In this document: piece after piece, positions 1 to 6,337 of the stretch | Layout of the letters: the number at the start of each line of letters is the position of its first letter | How positions within the stretch are numbered: position 1 is the first letter of the stretch | Source of the DNA: Microbacteriaceae bacterium UBA4731 | GTDB taxonomy: Bacteria > Actinomycetota > Actinomycetes > Actinomycetales > Microbacteriaceae | NCBI GenBank assembly: GCA_002404115.1 | Contig: DHJB01000055.1 | Location: 1-8,973, forward strand | Direction of reading: 5' to 3' | Length of the DNA: 8,973 nucleotides | The notes under the pieces: generated by a model | What the model was told of the DNA's origin: nothing | Databases searched by the model: none | Seen by the model: only the letters and a program-made list of their open reading frames with translations | Position numbers and translations under genes: made by a program

Positions 1-305
1 CTCTTATCCGACCTTAGTGATCCGGCGGCCACGTCCAAAGAACCCAGTGTTTGGGCGGGAATACGGCACTCGTTAGCCCATCTCGGCACTGCTCGATCTT
101 GGACAGTTGTGGGTTTCTGTGGGGTGAGTTCACCCCGATGGAATGCAGTTGTCAAGCCCCGGGTTTTGGGAGTGCGACGAAGAAGGCCTCTACGACGTGC
201 AATACGACGACGGACGAACCAGTGCCCGCGCACAGCTCCCCGCCTATTCGGAGGGCCCCGGCAGGCTCGCCTCTGCGAACTCGCCGGGACCCACGTGCTG
301 TGCCC
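1..305. other. Gene-free left edge, no gene assigned
   Basis: This stretch lies downstream of the last permease gene and runs to the window edge. It holds a GC-rich stem-loop at 254-291 (listed separately) and a short palindrome, GGGGTGAGTTCACCCC, at 121-136 (7-base arms, 2-base centre). A 61-codon plus-strand frame starts at 143, just after the palindrome, and would run into the 3' end of the permease gene on the other strand. It has no convincing ribosome binding site, no domain I recognise and only mediocre third-position GC, so I do not call it a gene. I saw no tRNA and no terminator with a U-tract here. Confidence 0.5.
254..291 (-). terminator. Candidate terminator of the sugar transporter operon
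   Basis: Bases 254-262 (GGCCCCGGC) and 283-291 (GCCGGGACC) pair as a 9-base stem; on the minus-strand RNA the one non-Watson-Crick pair is a G-U wobble. The 20-base loop can form an inner TCGC/GCGA helix. The structure begins 15 bases after the stop codon of the last permease gene, where a terminator is expected. There is no U-tract, as is often true of actinobacterial terminators, so the call rests on position and stem strength. Confidence 0.5.
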
Positions 306-1235
306 CTACTTCACAGCCCCCGCGGTGAGGCCTCTCACGAAGAACCGCTGCAGGGCGAAGAAGACGACGAGCGGAACGATGATGGTGATGAAGGATCCCG
401 CCGCGACGAGGTTCCAGCCCTGCGCGTACTGTCCGAGCAGGCCGTACAGCGCCTGCGTGAGCACCGGATGGGCATCACCGATGAAGATGTAGGCCGTGAG
501 GTAGTCGTTCCAGACCCAGAGGAACTGGAAGATCGCGAACGACGCGAGCGCGGGAACGGACATCGGCACGATGAGTCGCCAGAAGATCTGGAAGTGACTC
601 GCCCCGTCGACGCGTGCGGCCTCGATGAGGGCCACCGGCAGGGTCGCCATGTAGTTCCTCAGGATGAAGATGGCGAGCGGCAGCGCGAAGGCGGAGTGGT
701 AGATCCATGCCGCCGGGAAGGTTCCGACGATCTGGATGCCGGTGATCTTGGTGAAGGAGATGTAGGCCTGCAGCACCGGGATGAGCGCGACCTGCGTCGG
801 CACCACGAGCAGGCCGACGATGGTCGCGAAATAGGCTTCCTTGCCCCGGAAGTCGAGGAAGGTGAAACCGTAGGCGGCGAACGCGGCGAACATTATCGGC
901 AGGATCGTCGCCGGGATGGTGACGGCGATGCTGTTGAAGAAGTTGTTGCCGATGTCGAGATTGGTGAAGGCGTTGGTGAAGTTCGACACCGTCCAGTTCT
1001 GGCCGAAGAAGTTGAGGATGGTGGTCCACCATCCCGAACTCTGGGCGTCGGTCGTCGACCGGAAGCTGGTGAACGCCAAGCCGATGACCGGAATCATCCA
1101 GAGGAGCGCGAACGCTCCGAGAACGATATTCAGCGTGACATGGCGCTTGCGCCCACCCGATGTGGAGAAGCGGGCGATGGGCTGTGCATTCGTCGAGGTG
1201 CGACCGGTGACGATGGTGGGGACGATCTCAGTCAT
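306..1235 (-). CDS. Carbohydrate ABC transporter permease (MalG/AglG type)
   Basis: One of two membrane subunits of a CUT1-family sugar importer; it would pair with the permease encoded just upstream to form the channel. The 309-residue product has about six hydrophobic segments, the first near residues 35-58, and the EAA loop that docks the ATPase at about 205-224 (EAARVDG, then IVP). The C-terminal helix and the ending FFVRGLTAGAVK are typical of MalG-like subunits. The reading frame is open further upstream, but I chose the ATG at 1233-1235: an AGGAGG lies 7 bases before it, it overlaps the upstream stop as ATGA (coupled translation), and the family's usual short cytoplasmic N-terminus follows. 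The substrate is inferred from the neighbouring binding protein as an alpha-glucoside or related disaccharide. Confidence 0.93.
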   Translation of the reverse strand: MTEIVPTIVTGRTSTNAQPIARFSTSGGRKRHVTLNIVLGAFALLWMIPVIGLAFTSFRSTTDAQSSGWWTTILNFFGQNWTVSNFTNAFTNLDIGNNFFNSIAVTIPATILPIMFAAFAAYGFTFLDFRGKEAYFATIVGLLVVPTQVALIPVLQAYISFTKITGIQIVGTFPAAWIYHSAFALPLAIFILRNYMATLPVALIEAARVDGASHFQIFWRLIVPMSVPALASFAIFQFLWVWNDYLTAYIFIGDAHPVLTQALYGLLGQYAQGWNLVAAGSFITIIVPLVVFFALQRFFVRGLTAGAVK

Positions 1236-2221
1236 CGGAGTGCCTCCTGGCCTCGGTAGCTGCGAACCTGGTAGATGATCACCGGGATGACGGCGAGCAT
1301 CAGGATGACGACGACCGCAGACGCTTTGCCCGGATTGCCGAAGTTGAAGAACTGGTTGATGAACTCCACACCGAGCACGTTGGTGTTGTAGGTACCACCC
1401 GTCATCGCGAAGACGATATCGAAGATCTTCATCACCCCGATGAGCACGGTGACGAACACGGCGACGATCGTGGTCTGGATCTGGGGCGCGACGACCCGAA
1501 AGAAGATCTGCCGGTCGGTGGCGCCATCGATCCGCGCTGCTTCGAGCGTCTCTTCCGGCACCCCCTTGATTGCCGCGGAAAGAAGCACCATCGCGTAGCC
1601 TGCATTGAGCCAGATGACGATGACCATGAGCAGGAATGAGTTGAGCCGGCCGGCGTCGATCGTGATCCAGGCGATTGGGTCGGCGTGCGTGATCCCCGTC
1701 CAGATCGCGTTCAGGAGTCCGGTCTGGGGCTGCCCCGGAGCGTCGTAGGTGTAGATGAACCTCCACATCGTCGCCGCGGCGACGAAGCTGATGGCCATCG
1801 GGAAGAAGATGATCGACTTGAAGGTCTTCTCGCGCTTAGGGCCGAGGCGATCGGCGAGCACCGCTACGCCGAGACCGATGGCCACTGTGAAGGCCGGCAC
1901 GACGAGGATCCACAGCAGGTTGTTGAGAAGCGTGCTGAGGAAGTCCCCGCTCTTGAAGAGCGAGACGTAGTTGCCGACGCCGTTGAAGCTGTTCGTCGTG
2001 GAATCGACGACGCTCAGGACGATAGTACGAACCGTGGGGTAGACGAGGAAACCGAGAAGCAGAAGCAGGACCGGACCGATGAACACGTACGGCAGAAGCC
2101 GGCGGTTCCACTTCGTATTCGTCTTGCCGACGATGAAGTTGAGGCTCAGATAGACGAGGAATGAGACGGCGAGGCCACCGGCGACGGAGGCCAATGCGCT
2201 GAGTATTTGCACAGGGAGCAC
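1232..2221 (-). CDS. Carbohydrate ABC transporter permease (MalF/AglF type)
   Basis: Second membrane subunit of the CUT1 importer. The product is 329 residues with an extra N-terminal hydrophobic segment (about 5-31) before the usual first helix (about 43-62, ending YPTVRTIVLS). That extra helix is a MalF/AglF-like trait absent from shorter permeases. The EAA motif is at about 227-246 (EAARIDGATDRQIFFRVVAP). The frame is closed by a TAG directly upstream of the GTG at 2219-2221, so the start is either that GTG, which has no clear Shine-Dalgarno, or the GTG at 2210-2212, which has AGGTG 6 bases before it. It follows the binding-protein gene by 106 bases containing a stem-loop, and overlaps the next permease gene by 4 bases. 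No ATP-binding subunit is encoded nearby. Confidence 0.92.
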   Translation of the reverse strand: MLPVQILSALASVAGGLAVSFLVYLSLNFIVGKTNTKWNRRLLPYVFIGPVLLLLLGFLVYPTVRTIVLSVVDSTTNSFNGVGNYVSLFKSGDFLSTLLNNLLWILVVPAFTVAIGLGVAVLADRLGPKREKTFKSIIFFPMAISFVAAATMWRFIYTYDAPGQPQTGLLNAIWTGITHADPIAWITIDAGRLNSFLLMVIVIWLNAGYAMVLLSAAIKGVPEETLEAARIDGATDRQIFFRVVAPQIQTTIVAVFVTVLIGVMKIFDIVFAMTGGTYNTNVLGVEFINQFFNFGNPGKASAVVVILMLAVIPVIIYQVRSYRGQEALR

Positions 2222-2260
2222 CTAACGACGTTGTGAGGGATGAAACGGGTTTCGAGGGGA

Positions 2261-2296
2261 GGGTGGTGCCCGCCGCCGCAGAGGCGAGCACCACCC
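2261..2296 (-). other. Intercistronic stem-loop between binding protein and permease genes
   Basis: GGGTGGTGC at 2261-2269 and GCACCACCC at 2288-2296 form a perfect 9-base stem, with a further CGCC/GGCG helix inside the loop. A smaller palindrome (CGGTCA-G-TGACCG, 2296-2308) abuts it. There is no U-tract on the minus strand. In many sugar-import operons a structure in this place protects the upstream message or partly stops transcription, so that the binding protein is made in excess over the membrane subunits. That role is inferred here from position. Confidence 0.6.
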
Positions 2297-2327
2297 GGTC
2301 AGTGACCGACTCGGGTCAGGGCCTGGC

Positions 2328-3635
2328 TTACGGCCAGGACGAGTCGATGTCCTTCAGTACATCGTTCAGCGATTTCTGGCCGGTGGTCCAGGCGGTGAGC
2401 CCGGTCCATTCCGTGCCGGAACCGACAGCGCCAGGCATCTGGTCGGATGCGTCGAATCCGAAGACCTTCGCCTCGGAGACGGCCTTCTGGGCTGCTGCCT
2501 GGAAGGGGCTGGAGTAGAGCGAACTGTCGAACGTGGTGTGCGGCGACAGGAAGATCGCCTGCGACGCGTATCCGTTCGTGCCGAACTGCTTGCCCACCAG
2601 GTACTGCACGACCTTCTTGGTCGCGGCGTTCGTGTTGAACGCGCCCACCAGGTCTCCACCGCCGAGGGTTCCCGTCGTCTTGGCATCCGCCGGAGTCGGC
2701 AGCGTGAAGACGTTCACGTGGGTGGTGTCCTTCTTCGCGATCTCCGCCTTGACGTTGTCGGGGAAGAAGTCAGCGATGAAGGTGCCCTGGCGCATCATGA
2801 AGCACTGGCCCTGGTCCTTGCCGGTGACGAAGAGCTGGTTGCCTGCCTTGCCGAAGTTGGTGGTCGCCATGGCCTTGCCGCCACCGTTGACCTGGCCGTC
2901 GGCGAGGATCTCCGACTGCACCTTCGCTGCGGCCTGCTTCACCAGGTCGGAGTTGAACAGCACCTTGTGGCCGATCCAGTCCTTGTACTTGTCGAGTCCG
3001 CCGTAGCGCAGCACGTATTCCTCGAGCCAGTCGGTCATCGCCCAGCCCGTTGCGGCACCGGATTCGATTCCGACGCACCAGGGATAGCCCGCGCCATCCG
3101 AGATGATCTTCTTCTCGAGCGTGGTCATCTCGGCGTCAGTGGTGGGAACTTCATAGCCGTGCGCCTTGAAGGCGGCCGGGTCGAACCAGACCAGCGACTT
3201 GACGTTGATGCTGTAAGGAAGACCGTAGGTCTTGCCGTTGAACTTGCCGATGTCGCCGAGACCGTTGGGCTCGTCCGACGTCACGGCCGCGACATCCACG
3301 CCGAGCTCGTTCAGCGGCTTCAGCGAGCTGATCTGCTGCTTGAGCACGCCGGGCTGCGGATAGATCGCGATGTCGGGCGGGTTGCCCGCCGTGACCCGGG
3401 TCACGATCGACTGCTGGAAGTTGGTGCTTCCCGAGTACTTGACGGTGATGTTCTTGCCCTGAGACCACTTGTTGAGGTCTGCCTGGAAGGCGGTGGCCTG
3501 GGCCGCGGTGAAGCCACCGCTGATCTCGACCGTTGCCTTTTCGGTGCCGGAGCCGGATGACGAACAACCGGTGAGGGCAACTACCGTGCCCACGATGACT
3601 ACAGCAGCGGTTGCTGCTTTGTTGCGAAGCCTCAT
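2328..3635 (-). CDS. Sugar ABC transporter substrate-binding lipoprotein (AglE-like)
   Basis: Extracytoplasmic solute-binding lipoprotein that captures the sugar and delivers it to the two permeases. The 435-residue product begins with a lipoprotein signal: MRLRNK, a hydrophobic stretch and the lipobox LTGC with Cys24 as the lipid-modified residue. The mature part has the bilobed family-1 pattern: NPPDIAIYPQPG near 85-96, KTYGLPY near 135-141, and PWCVGIESGAATGW near 185-198 followed by TDW, which I recall as characteristic of alpha-glucoside-binding AglE proteins. FMMRQGTFIADFFP (about 279-292) fits the same group. The frame is open 31 codons further upstream, but the ATG at 3633-3635 has AAGGAAGG 8 bases before it and gives a proper signal peptide. 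Promoter and a LacI-type operator lie just upstream. Confidence 0.92.
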   Translation of the reverse strand: MRLRNKAATAAVVIVGTVVALTGCSSSGSGTEKATVEISGGFTAAQATAFQADLNKWSQGKNITVKYSGSTNFQQSIVTRVTAGNPPDIAIYPQPGVLKQQISSLKPLNELGVDVAAVTSDEPNGLGDIGKFNGKTYGLPYSINVKSLVWFDPAAFKAHGYEVPTTDAEMTTLEKKIISDGAGYPWCVGIESGAATGWAMTDWLEEYVLRYGGLDKYKDWIGHKVLFNSDLVKQAAAKVQSEILADGQVNGGGKAMATTNFGKAGNQLFVTGKDQGQCFMMRQGTFIADFFPDNVKAEIAKKDTTHVNVFTLPTPADAKTTGTLGGGDLVGAFNTNAATKKVVQYLVGKQFGTNGYASQAIFLSPHTTFDSSLYSSPFQAAAQKAVSEAKVFGFDASDQMPGAVGSGTEWTGLTAWTTGQKSLNDVLKDIDSSWP

Positions 3636-3659
3636 TACTTCGACCTTCCTTGGGAGGGG

Positions 3660-3682
3660 AAAACGATTTACAAAATCGTTTT
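3660..3682. promoter_or_regulatory. LacI-type operator in front of the transporter operon
   Basis: A perfect inverted repeat: AAAACGATTT (3660-3669), a 3-base spacer ACA, and AAATCGTTTT (3673-3682). It lies 25 bases upstream of the binding-protein start codon and about 10 bases downstream of the proposed -10 box, so a bound repressor would cover the transcription start. Each arm is itself an AAAWCGWTTT core with a central CpG, the usual centre of LacI-family operators, and differs by one base from the AAATCGATTT palindrome upstream of the lacI gene. I infer that the LacI protein encoded here binds it. Confidence 0.75.
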
Positions 3683-3691
3683 GGAGATCCC

Positions 3692-3720
3692 AACCTAGTC
3701 GGAGACGGTATGACACAAAA
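3692..3720 (-). promoter_or_regulatory. Probable promoter of the transporter operon
   Basis: On the minus strand a -10 box TAGGTT (3692-3697, TAnnnT type) has a weak -35 box TTTTGT (3715-3720) at 17-base spacing. The start of transcription would fall near 3685, so the message would begin at the edge of the operator. A weak -35 element is common where an activator helps or where regulation is by repression. The -10 assignment is firmer than the -35. Confidence 0.45.
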
Positions 3721-3800
3721 GTTCGCATCGGTCACGAATTGGTAACGATCCGAGCCGAAGTCCGTTGCGTCGGAGCGCGGCAGAAGTGCCGGTTCCGCGG

Positions 3801-3828
3801 GCGCCGGCGGCCGAACAACGGGCGGCGC
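3801..3828 (-). terminator. Possible terminator after the fructosidase gene
   Basis: GCGCCG (3801-3806) and CGGCGC (3823-3828) can pair around a GC-rich loop, 9 bases after the hydrolase stop codon. There is no U-tract. It could reduce read-through from the lacI-hydrolase unit into the transporter operon, which has its own promoter. In DNA this GC-rich, short stems arise easily by chance. Confidence 0.3.
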
Positions 3829-3837
3829 GGGCTGCGG

Positions 3838-4776
3838 TCAGGCAGGCCGCGGCAGGGGGGCCACCGCAGAAAGGGCCTCGGCGAACGGCACGGGATCTGC
3901 CAGCATGCCGATGAAACTGCCGTCCCGGAGGTTCTCGAAGGCCAAGAACTGGAGCACGCCGTCACGGTCCGCGATGACGCGACCGGAGTACAGGGAGTCG
4001 TCGGTTAGCAGGGTGGCTCCCTCGACATCGAAGGGCCCGAGGGGGCCTTCGCCCTCGGCGAGCCAGACACCGCCGGCGCCCGACGCCGGGTGCTTCCGCG
4101 GAGCGATCTCGTTGCGCAGGCAACTGAAGAGCAGGTACCACCGGCTCTCGAACTCGAAGACCTGGGTCACTTCGAGCTGCCCGAAACCGCTGCCTGTCTC
4201 CGTGACGGGCGGCTGCACCGTCCAGTCCAGCAGGTTCGGGGATGTCGCGTGCCCGACCACCCCGGACTCGGTCGGTGATCCGCTCCGGGCGCGCGCCGTC
4301 GTGAACATGTGCCATCCGTCGTCGAGCCGGAAGACCCAGGGATCGCGGAACGGCTCATCCGGGCCATCCGCACCGGTCGCGTACCACCGGGGATCGGCCA
4401 CTGCGATCGGGGTCGACCGCTTGTGCCAGGTGGTGAGGTCACGGGACGTCGCAACCATCACCCTCTGGGTGGCGGGCACCGGATCATCGTTGCACCCGGT
4501 GAAGAACAGGTACCAGAGGCCGTCATCCCCGCGGACGGTGCAGCCCGTCCAGGTCGCGACGTCGTCGTCGGCCGGTGCATCCGAGCGCACCAGCGCGTCG
4601 GCCACTCGGGTCCAGGTGCGCAAGTCTGTCGAGACGGCATGGCCGACGGATGCTCGGCGGTGACGGGCTTCCGCCTCGTGCAGTGCGCGCGAGGCGAACA
4701 GGAAGAAGAGGTGGAACTCGTCACCGGTGTCGGCGAACCAGAAGTCCCACACCCAGGAGTCGGGAAGCTCTAACAT
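3838..4776 (-). CDS. Clan GH-J glycoside hydrolase (GH32/GH68-like beta-fructosidase)
   Basis: Predicted five-bladed beta-propeller hydrolase acting on a fructosyl linkage such as that in sucrose. The 312 residues contain the three acidic sites of the clan in order: Asp11 in WVWDFW as nucleophile, Asp145 in FRDPWVF (RDP motif, transition-state stabiliser) and Glu202 in QLEVTQ as the likely acid/base. TWTGC (76-79) sits where GH32 enzymes have a conserved W/F-x-G-S element. Blade repeats such as 'STDLRTW' (49-55), 'SRDLTTW' (111-117) and 'SPNLLDW' (179-185) recur. It lacks the C-terminal beta-sandwich of typical GH32 enzymes and any signal peptide, so it is probably cytoplasmic. The ATG lies one base after the lacI stop, with GAGGGAG as ribosome binding site. 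A GH43-like fold mate is the main alternative; substrate specificity is not certain. Confidence 0.82.
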   Translation of the reverse strand: MLELPDSWVWDFWFADTGDEFHLFFLFASRALHEAEARHRRASVGHAVSTDLRTWTRVADALVRSDAPADDDVATWTGCTVRGDDGLWYLFFTGCNDDPVPATQRVMVATSRDLTTWHKRSTPIAVADPRWYATGADGPDEPFRDPWVFRLDDGWHMFTTARARSGSPTESGVVGHATSPNLLDWTVQPPVTETGSGFGQLEVTQVFEFESRWYLLFSCLRNEIAPRKHPASGAGGVWLAEGEGPLGPFDVEGATLLTDDSLYSGRVIADRDGVLQFLAFENLRDGSFIGMLADPVPFAEALSAVAPLPRPA

Positions 4777-4777
4777 T

Positions 4778-5800
4778 TCACATCTCCCTCGGTCGCGACA
4801 CCGAGCCGCGCTCGATGAGGGGGCACGCCAACTCGACCCGCGCGCGATTGCTGGCCCAGTCTCGATTGCCGATCATCTCGGAGAGCTGTTCGATGGCCCA
4901 GCGCCCCATCTCGTAGTGGGGCAGGCTCACGGTGGTGAGACCGGGCTGCAACTGCGCCGCGATCACCTCGAGATTGTCGACACCGACGAGCGAGAGGTCG
5001 TCGGGGATTCCCAAGCCCTGCGCGGCAGCGGTCTGGTACACGCCCATCGCCATCGGGTCGTTGAACGCGAATACGGCGGTGAGCTGCGGATGACGCGCAA
5101 GTGCGATCTCGAAGCTGACGCGGCCCGCGCGCGCGTCCGCGGGCCCGGCGACCAGCACGATGCGCGGCTCGAGTCCGACTTCCCGCATGGCCTTGATATA
5201 CCCGGCGATACGGCCGGCCACACCGGGCCCCGGGTCGTCGACGGAGAGGTGCACGATCTCACGATGACCCGCCGAAATCAGCCTCTGGGTGGCGGTGTAG
5301 CCGATGCCGATCTCATCCGGCGCGACCCAGGGCGCGAGGCCTTCGGGATTCTCGGCATCGACGATCACCGTTGGGATGCCCCGGAGTCGTTGGGGAAGGT
5401 CGACGAGAGCGTGCGACATGCGGGCGAAGACGATCGCATCGACCTGCTGCTCGAGCAGCGACTCGATCTGGCGCGACTCGACAGCCGGGTCGCGGTTCGA
5501 GTTCACAAGCATGAGAACGAGCCCGCGAGCCGCCGCGGCATCCTGGGCTCCCAGGATGATCTTTCCCGCGAAGGGCGTGGTGGCGATCTCGTCACTCACG
5601 AAACCGATGATCCCGGTCCTCTGCAAGCGAAGCGCGCTCGCGATGCGATTGGGGGAGTATTTGAGTTCACGGGCGACCAGTTGCACGCGTTCGCGAGTCT
5701 TCTCGCTCAGGTTTCCATGACCGCTCAGGGCATGGGAGACCGTCGTTACCGACACACCGGCGGCTAGGGCGACGTCGGAAATGCCGACACGTTTCGTCAT
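4778..5800 (-). CDS. LacI-family transcriptional regulator of the sugar locus
   Basis: Sugar-responsive DNA-binding repressor. The 340 residues start with a LacI helix-turn-helix (about 6-26, ISDVALAAGVSVTTVSHAL), with V18, T19 and H23 at the base-reading positions. A hinge follows near 48-60 (YSPNRIASALRLQ), then a periplasmic-binding-like effector domain (about 62-335) with typical elements TGIIGFV, AVFAFNDPMAMGV (242-254) and LSLVGVDNLE (269-278). ATG at 5798-5800 has GGAG 10 bases upstream. The gene is the first of a two-gene unit with the hydrolase, one base apart. A CpG-centred palindrome at 5891-5900 suggests it controls itself as well as the transporter operon. The inducer is inferred to be the transported sugar or its cleavage product. 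Confidence 0.95.
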   Translation of the reverse strand: MTKRVGISDVALAAGVSVTTVSHALSGHGNLSEKTRERVQLVARELKYSPNRIASALRLQRTGIIGFVSDEIATTPFAGKIILGAQDAAAARGLVLMLVNSNRDPAVESRQIESLLEQQVDAIVFARMSHALVDLPQRLRGIPTVIVDAENPEGLAPWVAPDEIGIGYTATQRLISAGHREIVHLSVDDPGPGVAGRIAGYIKAMREVGLEPRIVLVAGPADARAGRVSFEIALARHPQLTAVFAFNDPMAMGVYQTAAAQGLGIPDDLSLVGVDNLEVIAAQLQPGLTTVSLPHYEMGRWAIEQLSEMIGNRDWASNRARVELACPLIERGSVSRPREM

Positions 5801-5890
5801 TCTCGCCGATCTCCAACCGTGTTGTCTGAGTCATAATCTGAGGACGTCGCCGAGCGTCCCATTGCCGAATATTCGTTAGAGGCTAGCACG

Positions 5891-5900
5891 AAATCGATTT
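5891..5900. promoter_or_regulatory. LacI-type operator upstream of lacI
   Basis: AAATCGATTT is a perfect 10-base palindrome with a central CpG, 91 bases upstream of the lacI start codon. It matches either arm of the inverted repeat in front of the transporter operon with one mismatch, giving a shared core AAAWCGWTTT. This fits autoregulation by the LacI protein, as is usual in the family. A short AT-rich palindrome alone would be weak evidence in GC-rich DNA; the pairing of two such sites with a local LacI gene makes it credible. Confidence 0.55.
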
Positions 5901-6087
5901 TCTAGAAGGGGTCGATTTTGGTCGAAATGGCCGCGGAAGCGCGACGGGGCGGTCGAGCAGAAGGGGCGTGGCTGCCCTTCTCGGAAAACGAGAGGTTTTC
6001 ACTAGCGTGGCGTCAGCCGATCTGTTTACGCGGAAGGAACACCGCACACCCACATCAGGCCGTCAGTTCCGAAGGGTGGAAAGCCGG

Positions 6088-6123
6088 AAATACAAAACAG
6101 TCCCGCTCAAATGAGCGGAACTG
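6088..6123 (-). terminator. Rho-independent terminator of tRNA-Arg
   Basis: On the minus strand an 11-pair stem with one mismatch (CAGT, mismatch, CCGCTC paired with GAGCGG and ACTG; 6098-6123) around a 4-base loop is followed directly by TTTTGTATTT (6088-6097). It starts about 80 bases downstream of the tRNA 3' end and points the right way. No other minus-strand gene lies between. Confidence 0.75.
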
Positions 6124-6201
6124 GGGAAATGGCTGGCCTAGGCGCTCATTCCGAGCGCGACCCCCGTATTTCTGCAGGAGCGATTTTTGGTAACGACACT
6201 T

Positions 6202-6276
6202 TGGTGCCCCTGGAGGGATTCGAACCCCCAACCGTTTCCTTAGGACGGAACTGCTCTTCCGTTGAGCTACAGAGGC
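6202..6276 (-). tRNA. tRNA-Arg (anticodon CCU)
   Basis: Reads the AGG arginine codon. The minus strand folds as a full cloverleaf with the CCA end encoded (TGG at 6202-6204). The acceptor stem GCCTCTG pairs with CAGGGGC (one G-U pair), the D arm is GCTC/GAGC, the T arm is GGGGG/CCCTC around TTCGAAT, and the variable region is 5 bases. The anticodon loop GTCCTAA places CCU at 6242-6244 between T33 and A37. The outermost pair of the anticodon stem (27-43) is G-A rather than a Watson-Crick pair. Such tRNAs are common integration sites, but no integrase or duplicated 3' end is visible nearby. Confidence 0.95.
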
Positions 6277-6286
6277 TGACTCCCAA

Positions 6287-6292
6287 AGTTTA
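6287..6292 (-). promoter_or_regulatory. Possible -10 box of tRNA-Arg
   Basis: TAAACT on the minus strand, ending 10 bases before the first tRNA base, has the TAnnnT form of an actinobacterial -10 box and would give a leader of about 4 bases. No convincing -35 hexamer is found 16-18 bases further upstream in this GC-rich stretch, so the call rests on the -10 alone. Confidence 0.35.
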
Positions 6293-6337
6293 GCGGGTGC
6301 GGCCGCCGCGAGGTGCGCTGCGCGATTTGGGTGGGAG

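Larger units (their letters stand above)
5801..6201. other. Gene-free control region between tRNA-Arg and lacI
   Basis: About 400 bases with no gene I can support. From right to left it holds a small hairpin (GCGCTC/GAGCGC, 6142-6158), the tRNA terminator (6088-6123), a weak 7-base stem AGAAGGG/CCCTTCT (5959-5981), and the lacI operator (5891-5900). TCGATTTT occurs both within the operator region (5894-5901) and at 5912-5919. A 91-codon plus-strand frame over 5918-6193 is rich in R, W and S, resembles nothing I know and would run through the terminator, so I reject it. The lacI promoter must lie here, but no -35/-10 pair stands out. Confidence 0.55.

Noticed and set aside
143..328. 61-codon plus-strand frame at the left edge
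   Set aside because: No good ribosome binding site, overlaps the operon terminator and the permease 3' end, and its codon usage is not clearly that of a gene.
51..1259. Long plus-strand open frame of about 400 codons over the permease genes
   Set aside because: It is rich in R, E, D and G, has no hydrophobic core or motif, and lies antisense to two well-supported permeases; high GC content keeps such frames open.
2242..2253. Small palindrome GAAACGGGTTTC upstream of the first permease gene as a further LacI operator
   Set aside because: Its centre is GG, not CpG, and it does not match the AAAWCGWTTT core of the other two sites.
2538..3560. Plus-strand 340-codon frame antisense to the binding-protein gene
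   Set aside because: Repetitive R/V/D/L composition and no ribosome binding site; a shadow of the lipoprotein gene.
4727..5767. Plus-strand 346-codon frame antisense to lacI
   Set aside because: The minus strand here encodes an unmistakable LacI protein; the antisense frame has no recognisable domain.
5918..6193. Plus-strand 91-codon frame in the lacI-tRNA gap
   Set aside because: No domain, no ribosome binding site, and it runs through the tRNA terminator hairpin.
6202..6276. tRNA-Arg as attachment site of an integrated element
   Set aside because: No integrase gene, no repeat of the tRNA 3' end and no change in composition beside it; the neighbours look like ordinary chromosome.
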